Source: Fibrobacteria bacterium AD312
Lineage (GTDB): Bacteria; Fibrobacterota; Fibrobacteria; Fibrobacterales; Fibrobacteraceae
Direction of reading: 5' to 3'
Length of the DNA stretch: 64,000 bases
Assembly: GCA_001462345.1 (NCBI GenBank)
Contig: LIUM01000002.1
Location: 57,954 to 121,953 of the forward strand
In this document: piece by piece, positions 63,041 through 64,000 of the stretch
Position numbering within the stretch: position 1 is the first letter of the stretch
Layout of the letters: every line of letters starts with the position of its first letter
Notes under the pieces: model-generated
Told to the model about the DNA's origin: nothing
The model's database searches: none
The model's input: the letters and a program-made list of their open reading frames with translations, nothing else
Program-made: the position numbers and the translations under genes

Positions 63041-64000
63041 AAATAGCGAAGGCTCAAGTAGAAAAAAATAACCCTATTCATTTAATCAACACAATACAAT
63101 GACTCAGATTGAAATGACTATTATTGATGAGCTCGTTTTGAAATGTAATTGCATGAAAAAAGAAAAGTTCATCTAAACAAACCGAGTTTTTTTTATGAAG
63201 AACCAAGCGTCATTTGCTTGGAAAGCAAATAGCGAAGGTTTGAATAAAAAAAATAATACTTTTCAATTAAATCATAATAGTGAATTACTAGACGAAAATG
63301 GATTTTACTTTAGAGCGACTCTTTTAGAGCGACTCTTGTGTGGCACACAACGGAGCGAGAAAGTAAAACCATTTCCGTCAACCATAGTATTATTGAGTTT
63401 TAATGAAAAAACCATTTCCGTCAACAATAACTGTTTCTGATTTTTATTAGAAACGCTATTGCACGAAAAAGAAACGCCCCTCTAAACCCATCCCCGTTTT
63501 TTTAATGAAAAAACAAGCGTTAATTGAATTGGCCAATTCAATAGCGAAGTTTTGAATAAAAAAAATAACCCTATCCAATTAAATAACAATAGTTGCATAG
63601 CAGACGAAAATGGATTTTACTTTAGAGCGACTCTTGTGTGGCACACAACGGAGCGAGAAAGTAAAACCATTTCCGTCAACAAGAGTAACATTGAGCTTTA
63701 GTGAAAAAACCATTTCCGTCAACCATAGTATTATTGAGTTTTAATGAAAAAACCATTTCCGTCAACAAGAGTGATATTAAAATGTAATGAAAAAATGCTT
63801 TCCGTCAACCATAACTGTTTCTGATTTTTATTAGAAACAGTTATTGCACGAAAAAGAAACGCCCATCTAACTCAACCCAGTTTTTTTTCATGAAGAACCG
63901 AACGTTATTTGATTGGATAATCAAATAGTGAAGGTTCAAGTAGAAAAAAATAACCCTATTCATTTAATCAACACAATACAATGACTCAGATTGAAATGAC
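63041..64000. repeat. Repeat island, right part: hairpin-bearing imperfect repeats reaching the window end
   Basis: Units of about 300-390 bp repeat imperfectly. Each holds a hairpin before AGCGAAG: ATTTGCTT-GGA-AAGCAAAT (63212-63230), ATTGAATTGGCCAATTCAAT (63523-63542), ATTTGATT-GGAT-AATCAAAT (63907-63926). Segment 63041-63118 recurs at 63923-64000 with about two differences (offset 882). The block GACGAAAATGGATTTTAC appears at 63291 and 63603, the 15-mer ACCATTTCCGTCAAC at least five times, and TTGTGTG-G-CACACAA hairpins twice. ATAACTGTTTC and GAAACAGTTAT form a stem at 63811-63844. The island continues beyond the window. Confidence 0.85.

Noticed and set aside
63195..63440. 81-codon frame in the repeat island
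   Set aside because: It is not kept in the other copies of the repeat, whose lengths are not frame-preserving.
62401..64000. CRISPR array
   Set aside because: Repeats are imperfect, of several kinds and unequal spacing, with no unique spacers of constant length and no cas genes.
62401..64000. Integron cassette array with attC sites
   Set aside because: There are variable hairpins, but no integrase and no cassette ORFs, and I could not find the paired RYYYAAC and GTTRRRY core sites.

Overview
The window looks like a chromosomal segment of a low-GC, AT-rich Gram-negative bacterium, most likely a relative of Fibrobacter (phylum Fibrobacterota). Three things suggest this: a TIGR02147-type regulator, a family I know as a large paralogous set in Fibrobacter, sits in an operon with a lipoprotein; a sequence close to the LexA box I remember for Fibrobacter succinogenes lies in the lexA promoter; and there are many signal-peptide and outer-membrane proteins of lineage-specific type. 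The taxonomic call is an inference.

Layout. 1-11 kb: the truncated RapA helicase, an RDD membrane protein, MurA, two secreted proteins of unknown function, a three-gene regulatory operon (TPR lipoprotein, Ser/Thr kinase, sigma54 activator) and a carboxynorspermidine/saccharopine dehydrogenase. 11-20 kb: a DUF3332 lipoprotein, a perfect CRP-type palindrome, a membrane-anchored sugar-binding-like protein paired with a diguanylate cyclase, tRNA-Pro, pyrophosphate-dependent phosphofructokinase, and an OmpA/DUF4398/orphan-antitoxin operon. 20-32 kb: XseA, CorC-like protein, YbeY, a FecR protein with a giant beta-helix/barrel outer-membrane protein carrying twelve 13-residue repeats, a COG2509 dehydrogenase and a pseudouridine synthase. 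32-38 kb: lipoprotein/TIGR02147 pair with a palindromic operator, a free-standing MetH reactivation domain, a 161-bp MITE, RdgB, and an alpha-amylase controlled by a TetR repressor with two identical operators. 38-50 kb: rhomboid protease, CysK, CmpB-HD fusion, LexA, two frame-disrupted small genes, an H1-like zinc-ribbon protein, cyclophilin, LepA, a signal-peptidase-like protein lacking the catalytic lysine, and a DUF2062-DUF1015 fusion. 50-62 kb: GreB-type factor, TatD, an EAL protein, glutamate dehydrogenase, a MetF-like protein, an aminotransferase, ExoIII, a Nif3-like protein, MetK and MqnE (futalosine menaquinone pathway). 62.4-64 kb: a gene-free island of nested repeats with hairpins, running off the window.

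Themes. Glycolysis here uses PPi (PFP). Several methionine/SAM-cycle parts are scattered (MetK, MetF-like, MetH reactivation domain) with a SAM-consuming radical enzyme directly downstream of metK. Signalling is rich: c-di-GMP synthesis and hydrolysis, a kinase plus enhancer-binding protein, and TetR, LexA and TIGR02147 regulators with visible palindromic sites. The most unexplained element is the terminal repeat island, whose hairpin stems change sequence between copies while keeping base pairing.
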